64,000 bases of DNA, taken from contig CAIIXF020000009.1 in NCBI GenBank assembly GCA_903813345.2, positions 17,449,759 through 17,513,758 on the forward strand. Direction: 5' to 3'. A program made the position numbers and the translations under genes. The notes under the pieces were generated by a model. The model was not told the DNA's origin, did not search any database, and saw only the letters and a program-made list of their open reading frames with translations. Position 1 is the first letter of the stretch. Every line of letters starts with the position of its first letter. Of the stretch, positions 1 through 20,730 are shown in pieces. This DNA is from Owenia fusiformis (lineage: Eukaryota; Annelida; Polychaeta; Sabellida; Oweniidae).

Positions 1-138
1 ACAGGGACATGCAACATAACATGTATTTACCTAATATTACAATCTTGATGCTTATTTCGGCTTTCAAACCATTGCATAATTAGTAATTCGATACTATTTA
101 GTAAAACATATGAGGTTACAACTAGAAAAACAGCAACT
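1..138. other. AT-rich flank, nothing recognised
   Basis: Non-coding AT-rich sequence at the window edge. No exon of the neighbouring FOXK gene or other feature was recognised here. Confidence 0.4.
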
Positions 139-1576
139 CCAAGGAGTAGCAAATCCCACGAACAAAACATGTTTTGATAAATAGCAGTCATATAAAATTT
201 GTGCCAAATAAATCCACTTTCTCAGGTGGGTGCAAATTCTCATTTTCAAAATTCAGACCAAAGTTGGTAAAAATATGCCAATTTTTCATGATTTTTCTCA
301 TTTTCAAGTGGGTGCAAATGGATTTTCAGGTGGGTGCAAGCCTATTTTAAAAATCTCAGGTGGGTGTTGCGCCCACTTGCTTTAATGCAGGGGAGAAACA
401 TGGTTGCCATTTTGAAATTCAACTGTCATATTTAGATTTCTTCTTTAGCAGAGCTCCTATGTCCCAAGGCATCAGCATATAAAATTTAATCCAAAGCCGT
501 CAACTGGTACTTGAGTTATCAAGGATTGTATGTTAAATGAAAAATGGCGGAGATTTCGATAAATTGCAGCCACCTTGAAAATTTGTTTTCAAGCAGAGCT
601 CCTTTATCTCTAGGCATCAGTATACAAAATTTGAAGTAAATCCGTCCACTGGTATTTTGAGTTATCAGATTACCTTTTTATGGCAGCCATTTTGAAATTC
701 AGCAGACGCCTTTGAAATTTTTTCTGAAGGAGATCTCCTTCTCCCCTAGACATCAGCATATCAAAGTGGAACCAAATCCATCCACTGGTATTTGAGTTAT
801 CAATGATTACGTTTCTTTACGAAAAATGACAGCGATTTTGAAATTCAATGGCCATCTTGAAAATGTCTTCTTGAGCAGAACTTCTTTGTCTCCTGGGCAC
901 CAGCATATAGAATTTGAACCAAATCCATCAACTGGTATTTGAGTTATCAATGATTATGTTTTTTACGAAAAATGACAGCGATTTTGAAATTCAATGGCCA
1001 TCTTGAAAATGTCTTCTTGAGTAGAACTTCTTTGTCTCTAGGCATCAGCATATAGAATTTGAACCAAATCTGTCAACTGGTATTTGATTTATCAAAGGTT
1101 ACATTCTTTTAAGAAAAATGGTGGCCATTTTGAAATTTAGCTGCCATCTTGAAAATCCCTTCTCGAGCAGAGCTTTTATGTCCTTAGGCATCAGCATGTA
1201 AAATTTGAACTAAGTCTATTCAATTGTATTCGAGTTATCAAAGATAATGTTTTCTTATGAAAAATGGTGGCCATATTAATATAGCGGCCATCTTGAAAAT
1301 GTCTCTTTGAGCAAGGCTCCTTTGTACCCAAGCAACAGCATATAAAATTTGAACCAAATCCATCCACTAGTATTTGAGTTATCAAAGATTACATTTTTTC
1401 CAAAGCAGCCATACTGAAAATTCCTTCTCGAGCAGAAGTCCTACCCCCATAAGGCATGAGCCTATAAAATTTGAATCAAGGTTGTGAACTGGTATTTGAG
1501 TTATTACCCAGACAGTTGGATGAACGGATGGACAGCTTTCCTATATCCCCCTCGAACTTCGTTTGGTGGGATAATA
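139..1576. repeat. ~143 bp tandem repeat array
   Basis: A degenerate tandem repeat. The marker GGCATCAGCATATA, or a close variant, recurs near 470, 611, 745, 897, 1041, 1188, 1331 and 1455, so spacings are about 124-152 bp. Each unit also carries a version of GGTATTTGAGTTATCA and a stretch resembling AAAATGGCGGCCATTTTGAA. The segment at 210-370 holds several copies of CAGGTGGGTGCAA, another short motif. The array ends with CTTCGTTTGGTGGGATAAT. Related fragments lie in FOXK intron 1 (about 7,615-7,720 and 8,060-8,140). No coding potential was seen. Confidence 0.8.
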
Positions 1577-1594
1577 ACAAATAATTCCATGTTA

Positions 1595-10641
<9,047 letters not shown>

Positions 10642-11187
10642 ATGTCTGCAGCTGCCACACTGAGGAGCAGGGAACAGCCCCCTCAGCCACCTATGTATTC
10701 TGCCCCAGGGACAGGATCTGTCCAGCTTGCTGGTGAGACGACATATCACGGTAATGTTGGTAACGATATGGGTATTGCAACTATGGGTTACCGGTCACAA
10801 AAATACACACCTCCAGAGTGGCATGAGTCTAACTATGCCAAGTATTACCAAAGTTTTGTTGATAGAGACAGTTCAGAGAGATCCCGCCATGAAGCTAAAC
10901 GCACCATTAATGAAACAGAAGCACAAACGAACAAAACACAATCGGATGTCACCGATGAATTACAGAAACGACTTCAAGATATCAACTTTTGGAAGTTTGA
11001 ATTAAATCGTGAAATTGATGACACCATAGAAGAAACAGATATTCTATTAGATCAAAAGAAAAGGCTTGAGAATGCACTTAGAGCCACAGAGATACCACTT
11101 CATATAGCAACTGACAACTTGAACTGTCGCCAGAGGAGACAGGGAGTCGATTTAGTCCAGGATGAACCAGAATTATCCCTATTGAAG
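10642..11187 (+). CDS. TEKT4: TEKT4 exon 1
   Basis: This exon holds the start codon, the variable head and the first coiled-coil segment through DEPELSLLK. Donor AAG|GTGAGC in phase 0. It is the longest exon (546 nt). Confidence 0.92.
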
Positions 11188-13024
11188 GTGAGCTTATAAC
11201 AGATACAATAATTGTTAGGCACCTCCTGATATGAAATAATCTAAAATCTTGGTGTAACATATACACTTATTGTTATTGTTAATATCAGAGGAATCTCATA
11301 TGACATAATTTACAATCCTGGTATAATATGTACAAGTATTGTTAGTATCAGGGGAACCTCATGGGAACTAATTTAAATTCCTGCTGGTTATTAATGTTTG
11401 TTTTCAGTCAATATAGACAAATTATTCATGTCCATTTATATTTTGATATTTCAGGAGGTAGAAATTATCAACAATGTACAGGATCTGCTGAGAAAGACGA
11501 TAGAACAAGCAGACAAACAAGTCAAGTGAGTTCACCAACTAGATTATTAAATTTATCAGGAACATCTAAGTGTCAATTACTCTGGTGAATAGCTTCACCT
11601 ATTGACTAGATCTATAAGTTACTTGGGTTACCAATGATGTCCTAGCTATCTTGTATACCAGTAGAAAAATAACAGATTAATTGGGAGCTAAATTAATATA
11701 ATATTGTAAATGTTAATGCAGTTATCTAAATGCAAATTCAGTGAACACCTTGATTATTTCAGGCGTAATCGTGATGCAAAGCAAGACTTGGAGATGGACT
11801 GGAGTGACAAAGTTGAAGCTGAAGAGATCGACTCAAAATGTGGAGTTCTCCGCAATTTCCACACCAATAAGCAATTCCATGCTGGAGCTGCTAAGTTTGA
11901 GGAAATCCAATCTACGCCAGAGTCATGGGCCCAGTTCTCTCATGATAACATCGCTAGAGCAGAACACGAGAGGATGGCATCAATTCAGTTGCGTACATTG
12001 ATTGATAATGTTCTTCAAGACACGTCACGTGATATGCGCGAACAGGCTGATGCTGCTGAAACCTCATTAGCTAAGAGGTTGGATGAAGAAGAAGATGCAA
12101 AGGCTAAACTGGAAGATAACCTGAAAAAGGTAAAGAATTATTCTGAGTAAATGTCAGAAAGTTTGTTCCATATAGGATGTCATACATCACATATTAAAAG
12201 TATCTAATCCAATGTGGAATCTAAGCTCTTATAAATGCAGCATGACTTTTAGTAATTTCAATTTTATTATCAATAGTAATTACCAATGTTAATTATTCAG
12301 ATGAATTTATAGATAATTATTGATAATTCATTCACAGGATTTATTTGTGATGTGATTGGATAAGAATGACACAAGAAGCAACAAAACAATTAATTTAACA
12401 AATAAAAGAAATAGGCTAAATAATTTATTATTTGCAGACGTGTGATGAAATTGCTACACTAGAGAAGAATATTCGTGATGTGAAGCAAGCGATCAAAGAC
12501 AAGGAGAACCCAATGAAGGTTGCTCAGACAAGATTGTACCACAGAGCTAACAGGCCAGGAGTTGAGCTTTGTAGAGACCCAGTGCAATACAAGTATGTAT
12601 AGTCATATTATCTTCTGGTGGCTTACTAGTGTGGGGGAAAATAACATAATATGTCAGATTTATAATGAAACATTTACAGTTTGTCTAATTGAAGCAAAAG
12701 TAACTAACAGTTTGATGTTCAATTAAAAAACTGTTTAATTATTAGAATAGTGTCTCCTCCATGATTTGAAGTTGCAGCTCTCTAATGCTTCCTTTCATTT
12801 GTTTCAGACTTGTTGGTGAGGTCCAGGAAATTGGTCAGTCTGTTGATGCACTTATGCAGAAACTCAACGATGATGAAAATGCACTTAAAAACTTACAGGA
12901 CACTAGATTAGCTTTAGAAAAGGAAATTAACATCAAGAAGAACTCAATTTTCATAGACCGCGACAAGGTGTTGTCTCACAGAACCAGATACCCAACCTCG
13001 ACTAAATTGCAAGGATACCAATAG
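10642..13024 (+). CDS. TEKT4: Tektin-4 (five exons, complete)
   Basis: Tektins are coiled-coil filament proteins inside ciliary and flagellar doublet microtubules. Exons: 10642-11187, 11455-11525, 11763-12129, 12438-12592 and 12808-13024. All introns are GT-AG and the joined frame has 451 codons plus TAG, close to the usual tektin-4 length. Landmarks in order are ETDILLDQKKRLENAL, IATDNLNCRQRRQGVDLV, DLEMDWSDKVEAEEID, STPESWAQF, RAEHERMASIQLRTLID, DVKQAIKDKE, the tektin signature family motif here reading NRPGVELCRDP (usual form RPNVELCRD), and the C-terminus SIFIDRDKVLSHRTRYP. The N-terminal head (about 60 residues, Pro/Gly rich) is less conserved. The TEKT4 call rests on the MDWSDKVEA and STPE-W blocks; another tektin-3/4-like member is the main alternative. 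The start sits behind an A-rich leader (AAAAAAGATG). Confidence 0.93.
11455..11525 (+). CDS. TEKT4: TEKT4 exon 2
   Basis: The acceptor GATATTTCAG precedes GAGGTAGAAATT, encoding EVEIINNVQDLLRKTIEQ. Donor CAA|GTGAGT in phase 2. This 71 nt exon fits the tektin helix between the LLK and MDWSDK blocks. Confidence 0.9.
11763..12129 (+). CDS. TEKT4: TEKT4 exon 3
   Basis: The acceptor ATTATTTCAG leads into KRNRDAKQDLEMDWSDK. The exon carries the STPESW motif and ends NLKK at donor GTAAAG in phase 0. This is the most tektin-4-like portion. Confidence 0.92.
12438..12592 (+). CDS. TEKT4: TEKT4 exon 4
   Basis: The acceptor TTTGCAG leads into TCDEIATLEKNIRDVKQ. The exon carries the tektin signature region PGVELCRDPVQY and ends in phase 2 at donor GTATGT. 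Confidence 0.92.
12808..13024 (+). CDS. TEKT4: TEKT4 exon 5 and stop
   Basis: The acceptor GTTTCAG leads into LVGEVQEIGQSVDALMQ. The exon ends with SIFIDRDKVLSHRTRYP and GYQ before TAG at 13022-13024. Confidence 0.92.
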
Positions 13025-13735
13025 ATTGTTTACTATATGTAGCATAAAACCTTTTCAATAATCAGACTTTTTGTGTAATATAATATCAAATAAGGTTATT
13101 TTTACTGAAAGGAAATACATTTTCATATTTTATTTGGTCTTTTGTACCAATCAGGGTTACAAGATTTATTGTGATCATGTGACAGTTATAGTGAAATGCA
13201 CTGTCAAAGTAATTTACCCATTTGATGTTTGTATATTTATGATTATAATTACATGTTTCTACTTATATACGCAACATTTTGAATATCAATATCCACTTAT
13301 ATTTTGTAGTGCCATATAATGCTCTCAAACAACTTCTGATCATGAGATAATGTCAGTATTAATTTGGATACTGTTGATATAAGTCATCACTTTCTCTGAT
13401 ATAAAGAATATTTCAAGTTAATTTATGGTAAGTGTATAAATGTAAATAGGCACACGTCCCTTTATGGCGTAGCATGTACAGATACGTATAAAGCATGTTC
13501 ATGCTCATTGTTTTATATAAACGTAAAATAAATGCGAAATTCTATAAAAAATATAAGATGATGAATTGTGTTGTGTTGTAAAAGTTTTTCTAATCTGAAA
13601 TAGTTTCGAACATTGTCATTTCAAAGAAAACCATGGATTTTTAAAGTTAAATAGGCTCAAGAATTGTCAAATGTATTCGAGAGCGAGTAGCGTTTTGAAT
13701 ATTAGGAAAATATCCATCCCAGGCCCGTAAGACAC
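13025..13735 (+). other. TEKT4: TEKT4 3' untranslated region and downstream flank
   Basis: AT-rich non-coding sequence. A canonical AATAAA at 13527-13532 is the clearest candidate polyadenylation signal for TEKT4, giving a 3' UTR of about 0.5 kb. No other gene was recognised before the G-rich repeat begins. Confidence 0.45.
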
Positions 13736-15165
13736 TTTTCTCCAAGGGGGGTGCGGTTTTTAGCTTACTAAAGAGAATATAAAATTGTCATTTTTTTGCC
13801 GCGTAAATCAAATCGCGTAAGACAGAGGGGGGGGGGGGGTGGGTCAGTTACTCCCTATATTGGTTTTGAATTAACAAATGCATGCAACTTCCAAACGTTC
13901 CAATTGTTTTGTGGGAGGTGTGAGGAGTGGTCCACTCCCCCTAGAAAATTTTACAGTTTTGAGATGCTATTGGTGCTTTCTGGGCACTTTCAAAGTGTAA
14001 GTTTCAAAGTAGTACGCCACCACCACGGGAATAAGAATTGAGTGATTAAAAAACAAAGCATTGAGGGGGGTCTGGGGGTTCTCCCCCAGGAAAATTTTGA
14101 AATTTGGTTGTATTTGGAGGGAATTTGCAACCATCTGGTACGCCTGTGCGTTATGAGTCAATATGAAAAATGTGATTTTTTTCAAATTCTTTTGGGGGTG
14201 TCAAAGAGGATGAGAGGGTGAAGTGGGGTGGGGTGCCAGTAGGGGAGCAAGGGGTTGTCCCCCAGAAACATTGACCATATCAAGGTGCTATTTGATGATG
14301 TCTGGGCACTTAAAAAATGTCTGAGACAATACATGAACTTCAGAATATTTTCTTTTGTTTTGTGGGGGATGTGAGGGGTGGCTAATTCTCCTAGAAAATT
14401 TTACAATTTAAAGATGATATTTGGTGCTTCTGGGCACTTTTAAAGTGTATTAGTCAATAAAAACATTGAAAAACAATCACAATATTTTTCAAATTTTGGG
14501 GGTGTCAAAGGGGGGGGGGGAGGGGTGCCAGAGGGGGAGGTGGGGCTGGGGTGCCAGAGGGGAAGCAAGTGTTTGCCCCCCATATCGAAATTTACAATAT
14601 CAAGGTGCTACTCGATGAAGTTTGGGCACTTTAAAAGTGCCTATTTCTCAAGAAAATTTTACAATTTTAAGATGCTATTTGGTGCTTTCTGGGCACTTTC
14701 AAAGTGTATGAGTCAATTAAAGAATTTGAGAAAATCACAATTTTTTTTTGGGGGGGGGCAAGGGGGGGGGGCGGAGGAGGGGTTATGCAAGTGCAAGATG
14801 CAAGAGGGGGAGTAAGTCCCCCAGAAACACTAACTCTATCAAGGAGCTATTTGATGATATCTGGGCACTTTAAAAGTGTCTGAGACAAAACTCTTAAATA
14901 AATTTAGAACTTTTCCATTGTTTTGTGGGGGTGTGAGGGATGGCCAATACCCCTAGAAAATTTTACAATTTCAAGATGCTATTTGGTGCTTTCTGGGTAC
15001 TTTCAAAGTGTATGAGTCAATGAAAAAAAAATTATAAAAATAAATATTTTTCAAAAAAAAAAATTTTCAAATTTTTTTTTTCAAATTTATTTTGGGGGGT
15101 GACAAAGGGGGGTGCGGTCGCACCCATCGCACCCCCCCATCTGACGGCCCTGCATCCTCATGTAA
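13736..15165. repeat. G-rich higher-order tandem repeat
   Basis: Blocks built on CTAGAAAATTTTACA followed by GATGCTATTTGGTGCTTTC and GGGCACTTTCAAAGTGTA recur near 13,940, 14,390, 14,655 and 14,950. They alternate with a related block CCCCAGAAACATT...TATCAAGGTGCTA near 14,275, 14,585 and 14,825. The higher-order unit is about 300 bp made of two diverged halves, with long poly-G runs between. The array ends with GGTGCGGTCGCACCCATCGC, and a near copy of that end occurs at about 57,475-57,520. This suggests the array is internal to, or captured by, a dispersed element. Confidence 0.8.
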
Positions 15166-15520
15166 TGTATCATGTTTTAGGTCTGACATTTGTACAATAG
15201 ATGTTTAGTCTGTCTCCTGATTAAAAGATGGCGTGTATGAACATATCGTACAGGGTGACTCCAAATATACAGTCATTTAATATAGGAAAACATTCTTATG
15301 GAATCTTCTTACTGATTTTTGATTATTGATTTTATTCACATGTACACCTGTTATACAGAGGGAGAGATTGCAAATAGTAATAATAGTACAACTAGTAAAT
15401 TGAATTAGTAGAGACCGGGGCCGATCTATAAATGACCTGAAGTAAAGAAATAGCACAAAGACTAGGCCTATACATGACCAGCAGTAATAATACATGACTT
15501 AAAACATATTAGTATGCTGA
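15166..15520. other. Unrecognised AT-rich sequence with a transposon-end remnant
   Basis: TACAGGGTGACTCCAAATAT at about 15,250 resembles the terminal sequence of the CAGGGTGAC elements, but no partner end was found nearby. No gene. Confidence 0.4.
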
Positions 15521-15900
15521 TTTATCCTATGTCCAGTAGAGTTTTAGGGAGATAAGTTGGTAAGATATATCCAGAATCCTGATTTTGAGGTTTCCATATC
15601 CAGAACCTCCATATCTTCCGCCGCCGTATCTCCCGCTCCAGGCCATATATAGTATCTCCCCTGTTTGAAAAGAAATTGGAAAATATGTGATAAAAAATTG
15701 ACAAAAATGGATAATAAAAATATTAGAAAACTCTACTGGGTATAGAATAAGGCATTTATGCATTTATGTCGGATTATGGGGTTTAACCCTCGTGAAATAT
15801 GCACAACTACCTTCGGTCCCTCGGGTAGATAATGCATATCTTCCTCTGGATAAACCCAATATCCAAAACCTCACAGTACATAACCCTTATGTATCAGGCC
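15521..15900 (-). mobile_element. Dispersed TIR element, copy 1
   Basis: An inner unit (about 15,525-15,752) has inverted ends TTTATCCTAT...AGTAGAGTTTT and AAAACTCTACTGGGTATAG. The outer part carries GGTTTAACCC and CTTCGGTCCCTCGGGTAGAT. A copy in opposite orientation lies at 62,915-63,297 and a distant relative at about 34,085-34,210. Frames are conserved between copies only because the DNA is; the predicted peptides resemble no known protein. Confidence 0.7.
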
Positions 15901-16575
15901 AGCACAAAAATAGCTAAAACGTATCTAGGCATTAAGTAATTAATCGTCCGATTAAAGTACTTCAATTGTAAATTCAAGGCATATCATCGTCGTGAGATAT
16001 ATATTGGGTTCCCATGATTGGGTTGCATTCAAGTGTCATTTTATATCTAAAATAATCTAATGAATAATTAAATTATCATCTTTCTTGTCCAAACATTACG
16101 TTCAATTATTGCAGGATCTATTGACATGAAAGTGCATCAAATTAGATTCTCTCAATGAAAATGAGATGTGAATGTGATTGAAATCGATGTCAGTAACATG
16201 TTGCCAGTTCTCAGAGTTTCTGTCCCATCATTCCAAAAATATAACAAACTGCATACCTAGAACATCTCTTCAAGATGATCAACATTTTCTGCAAAAGTCA
16301 ATTCAAGATAAAAAAAACAAACAATATGTATCGCCTCCTCAAAATCCAATTCATGGAAAAATATTCATTTGAGTAAATAAAACTTTTCAACACTAGACCT
16401 ATTGTTCCCGTTAAATGTTTTGAACTTCTGTTATTACATCATTATTCCTGACACTTTTTCTTTCCAAAGATCAACTCTGGGACAAATACTTTTGACCCTC
16501 GTTTGCTGGATATTTACTTTATCATTGATGAACTGGATTCCAATGTTCTCAAGTTTCAATGAATATAGATTGTTC
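15901..16575. other. Unrecognised intergenic sequence
   Basis: AT-rich, with no repeat that I could match within the window and no coding signal. Confidence 0.35.
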
Positions 16576-17161
16576 AGACACACACCGGAATAGCCTGACA
16601 ACGGTAAAGTCAAATACCGTTGTTACAAATGGCGGACATAACCGTCGCTTCAACTCTTCAATCACTTGGTCCTCATTTCATGGTACTTTATCGTCGTTAA
16701 TTCTGTGCATGTATTAAGCTCTTGTGTACCCTTTGCATTCGTTTGACTTCACTTCTTAAAAGAGAGCTTCGTCTGTAGTTTAACTAGACTCTGCACGCAG
16801 GGTAGCTCTTGTGATGGTGTATCATATGAAATCCCAATTTCGATCAAATTGGGTCGTGAATTGCCACAATATAGCGTCTTCGATATCGTCAATGACAACG
16901 AAATCTGAATTTGAAATAAGTCCGTTGTCCCGTTTCTCATTTTGATCGGCTGAATTAAAGACTTTATTTCGATGGTAGAACATTATTAATTGTACAATGA
17001 GTATAAAGGCACTTTGATTGATTATTGTTCCAAAGGAATTTAGTCTGGGTGCTCTATTAAACCTACAGTTCATGAAAATCTAATTGAAGCGACGGTTATG
17101 TCCGCCATTTGTGACGACGTTATCTGACTTTACCGTTGTCATGCTATTCCGGTGTGAGACA
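16576..17161. mobile_element. CACACCGG inverted-repeat element, copy 1 (TSD AGACA)
   Basis: 16581-17156 has terminal inverted repeats of about 70 bp starting CACACCGGAATAGCCTGACA and containing ACAAATGGCGGACATAACCG. The 5 bp flanks match (AGACA at 16576-16580 and 17157-17161). It is a non-autonomous element with no open frame of note. Compared with copy 2 it has about 75 bp extra near 16,710-16,785. Confidence 0.85.
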
Positions 17162-17229
17162 GCCTGGTCAGAAACAATGAACCAAACGCTATCTTAACAA
17201 CCTAGGAATCAAATTCACCAGAATCCAAT

Positions 17230-17733
17230 CACACCGGAATAGCCTGAAAACGGTAAAGTCAGATACCGTTGTCACAAATGGCGAACATAAACGTCGCTTC
17301 AACTCTTGAATCACTTTGTCCTCGTTTCATGGGACATAATCGTCGCTAATTCTGTGCATGTATTAAGTTCTTGTGATGGTGTATCATATGAAATCCCAAT
17401 TTTGATCAAATTGGGTCGTGAATCGCTACAATATAGCGTCTTCGATACCCGGGCTTCGATATCGTCAATGGCAACGAAATCTGAATTTGAAATAAGTCCG
17501 TTTTCCCGTATCTCATTTTGATCGGTTGAATTAAAGACTTTATTTCGATGGAAGAACTTTTATTAACTGTACAATGAGTATAAAGGTACTTTGATTGATT
17601 GTTGTTCCAAAGGAATTTAGTCTAGGTGCTCAATTAAACCTACGGTTCATGAAAATCTAATTGAAGCGACGGTTCTGTCCGCCATTTGTGACAACGGTAT
17701 CTGACTTTACCGTTGTCAGGCTATTCCGGTGTG
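17230..17733. mobile_element. CACACCGG element, copy 2 (recombinant flanks)
   Basis: This copy has the same terminal repeats as copy 1 (504 bp). Its left flank is CCAAT, as in copy 3, and its right flank is AGACA, as in copy 1, so it has no target duplication of its own. The 73 bp spacer at 17157-17229 is repeated after it. Confidence 0.85.
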
Positions 17734-17770
17734 AGACAGCCTGGTCAGAAACAATGAACCAAACGCTATC

Positions 17771-18100
17771 TTAAAGGCAGGGCTCCACTATAAAAGCAGA
17801 ATGTCAGTTAGAAAATGATGTAATAGCATGTTTGAAAATTTAAATGTCCACAGAATCTGACACCTCAGACCTGTTTTTCCATATATCCCTAGTATTTTTG
17901 CATGGAATCAGCTAAACTTTGTCACAGTTATTCATGAATATATTCTGAATCTGATGGTAATTTCAAATTTAAATAGTAGTTCCTATCTGGCTTGAAAATG
18001 TAAAGTAATTTATAAAACTGTTATAGCAGTTATATAATAAGCTGCATCAAAATTGGGTTGTAGTTAAATTTACCACATGGTAAGGAATCCCTGCCTTTAA
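17771..18100. mobile_element. 322 bp TTAA-target element inside the duplicated spacer
   Basis: The element spans 17775-18096, begins AGGCAGGG and ends CCCTGCCT, and is flanked on both sides by TTAA. The uninterrupted site is preserved in the other spacer copy (CTATCTTAACAACC at about 17,191-17,204), which proves the insertion. TTAA duplication is the habit of piggyBac and Kolobok families; no transposase is present. Confidence 0.88.
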
Positions 18101-18127
18101 CAACCTAGGAATCAAATCCACCAGAAT

Positions 18128-18631
18128 CCAATCACACCGTAATAGCCTGACAACGGTAAACTCAGATACTGTTGTCACAAATGGCGGACATAAACGTAGC
18201 TTCAACTCTTTAATCACTTTGGCCTCGTTTCATGGGACTTTATCGTCGCTAATTCTGTGCATGTGTTAAGCTCGTGTGATGATGTATTATATGAAATCCC
18301 AATTTCTATCAAATGGGGTCGTGAATGTATTGCATTGGGACATAGGCAAATGACAACGGTAAATGTACACTTTACCGTACCGTTGTCTTTACATATACCC
18401 TGGGAATTAATACTTATTCCAAGATATACCGTTGTCAAATATTACCGTTGTCATCTCGATTTTGCATCACATTTGACCCAAACCTACCGTTGTCATTTAT
18501 ACAGTATCCGTTGTCCGGTGTCATATTCAAGATCTTGATCTTGCATGGGGTAAAGATGGCTGTATCTTTGTTAGTCACATGAGAAAACGGTATCTGACTT
18601 TACAGTTGTCAGGCTATTCCGGTGTGCCAAT
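18128..18631. mobile_element. CACACCGG element, copy 3 (TSD CCAAT)
   Basis: 18133-18626 is flanked by CCAAT on both sides (18128-18132 and 18627-18631). The left 190 bp follows copies 1 and 2. The right half is different and packed with ACCGTTGTC/GACAACGGT motifs (at least five between 18,355 and 18,500). Confidence 0.83.
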
Positions 18632-20290
18632 GAATATTCTGATAAAAGAGCGAAATGAGAATTGCCGGGTGAGAATTGCCCAATCATATATGAACAACGT
18701 TGTAGTACAATAAATCATTGGCAAAGTGTGCACTGGATAAGACAACGGCTGATCATGGATTGTTATTTATTAGATCAAAATTCCTTTGATGAGAGAAACG
18801 TACATAGAGTCAGGGGACATGAAAGTGGAATATATGGTCCGGGAGACCATACACCTGAGGGCACCAGGTCCTCTGGTGTCCTAGGGTGTGTGAACTTAAC
18901 CGGACCATAGAGACTATGAAAACTCCGTCCAGGAGACTATAATTTCTAGAGTTAATTCTGTCCCTGAGACAACTTATTTTTAATTTTCTAGATGTCCAAG
19001 CGGACTATATTTTCTGGTTGCCCCTGTCCCCGAGACAACTTATCCTTACTTTTCTAGTTATATATGTCCAAGAGGACTATGTGGTCTACTTACATTTGTC
19101 TAGAGACTATAAAAACTGGGCAGTATACCCATTTGTAGTATACATTTTAAGTTTAAGTTTTTTTAAGTTTAAGTTTATTGTACCATTCAATTTAAGAATA
19201 TGTGAGCATATTGTCATGCATAATTGCATTCGATTCACTGACTTGAATCATTCATTACTAGAGGGAATCATCACGCCCATAGTGATTTTTTGTTTGTGAA
19301 AGAATATAATAATTCTTCGGAGCTACGTTTATGGAGCTGCTCCGCACCCAATATTTAGAGGGGGCTCATATCTGAAAAACATTTCCGAATTTTTATAAAA
19401 TCACACTGATACTGCCTGGCTTCCAAGATGCAAAAATAATTTGTATAGATAGTGTACCTTGAACACCATTTTTTATGAATGCTGGGGACTCAGTATTAAA
19501 AGGATAATTTCAAAATATATAGGTCTGGGAAAGGTTTAAGGCACACTGCGTCGCTATAGAATGAATTGCGCTACTATTTTCACAATTGTATTGATATTTG
19601 GTGTCAAATACACATATCTTGGTATATTTGAAGTCCCAAAACGGCTTAGTTCCAGAAATATCCCAAATTTAAATTCAAAAATGACCGTTAGCTCCGCACC
19701 CTCCGCTCATTTGCTCCCCACCCAATATTTCCCACAGGCTCTGTCTGCATAGGGTGATTTAGTACTGTCGGTATAAATGTCGATATAAACGTTGACACCA
19801 CCGGTCGTAGCCGTTATATGTTTATCTCAAATGTATAGATGTCGTCAAGTGGTAGAAAATAAAGTATTATTTGATATCATATTTACAAATCTAAAAAACT
19901 GCTTCACTGCTAGGGTGTGAATTATTGTCCATCCCGGACTGAAATACCTAAGGAAATTTGCTACAGTCTATATTTACTTTGACAACGGGATAGGACTTTT
20001 TAGAACGAGGCTGGAGTGGCCGGGGATTAGATCATAATATACAGAAGAGCTACCCCCAGCCATACCAAACTAGTTCTCAAAACGTCCTATCCCGTCAACA
20101 TGTTTCAAGAACAAGTTTGGGGTGACTGGGAAGCTCAACCCGTCTCTGTACTTTGTGGTAAACATGAAAATCATAAATTATATCAATCATGATAAAGAGA
20201 CACTTATTTCCTAATTAAACAGTCTTCACCACAAACCACACAACATAATATCACATATATTATAGGATTAAATTCGAGCCAGCAGCTACG
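18632..20290. other. Repeat-containing intergenic sequence
   Basis: About 18,905-19,085 is a two-copy tandem repeat (CTGTCCC.GAGACAACTTAT, then ATGTCCAAG.GGACTAT). About 19,320-19,745 is bounded by repeated GCTCCGCACCCAATATTT-type segments. About 19,980-20,095 is bounded by GACAACGGGATAGGAC and its complement GTCCTATCCCGTC. None carries a recognisable gene. Confidence 0.5.
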
Positions 20291-20299
20291 CCAGAACCT

Positions 20300-20730
20300 C
20301 CTAAAAAACGGGCAAACTAGTGTCCAAAGCTCGAAATGTCTCTTCCTTGAGACTTCCAACAAAGGTAGTCTTCCTTGAATCAGTCCAAGGCATCTTCTCT
20401 GTATCACACGTACATGTATCTATCTTATATGGATCTCAATTCAACAAAGTAAAGTCTTCTATTAATCAGCTCAAAGCATCTAACCTATATCACGCTTGTA
20501 TCTATCTTGTATGGACAAAATGTGTTCCAGAGTTCACTTAGGCTTGTGTCCATATCCTACTATGGGTTGTATTTCTTGTATCGGTCTTTTATGGATCTCA
20601 ATCCAACCAAGTAGTCTTCTATCTTATTTATATCACACTTGTATCTATCTTATAAGGACAACTTGTGTTCCAGTGTTCATTTAGGCGTGTGTTCATACCC
20701 AACTATGGGTTGTATTTCCTGAAATTACAC
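20300..20730. repeat. ~115 bp tandem repeat
   Basis: Repeated phrases TTGTATCTATCTTATATGGA, GTGTTCCAG.GTTCA and CCTACTATGGGTTGTATTTC appear two to four times between 20,400 and 20,720. Overlapping open frames here are repeat translations. Confidence 0.6.

Noticed and set aside
13796-14041. Plus frame with a poly-Gly run
   Set aside because: Translation of a poly-G tract in the G-rich satellite.
15522-15763. Minus frames that resemble plus frames at 63.0-63.3 kb
   Set aside because: The similarity reflects two copies of the same dispersed element. Two overlapping frames are equally conserved, so there is no sign of coding selection.
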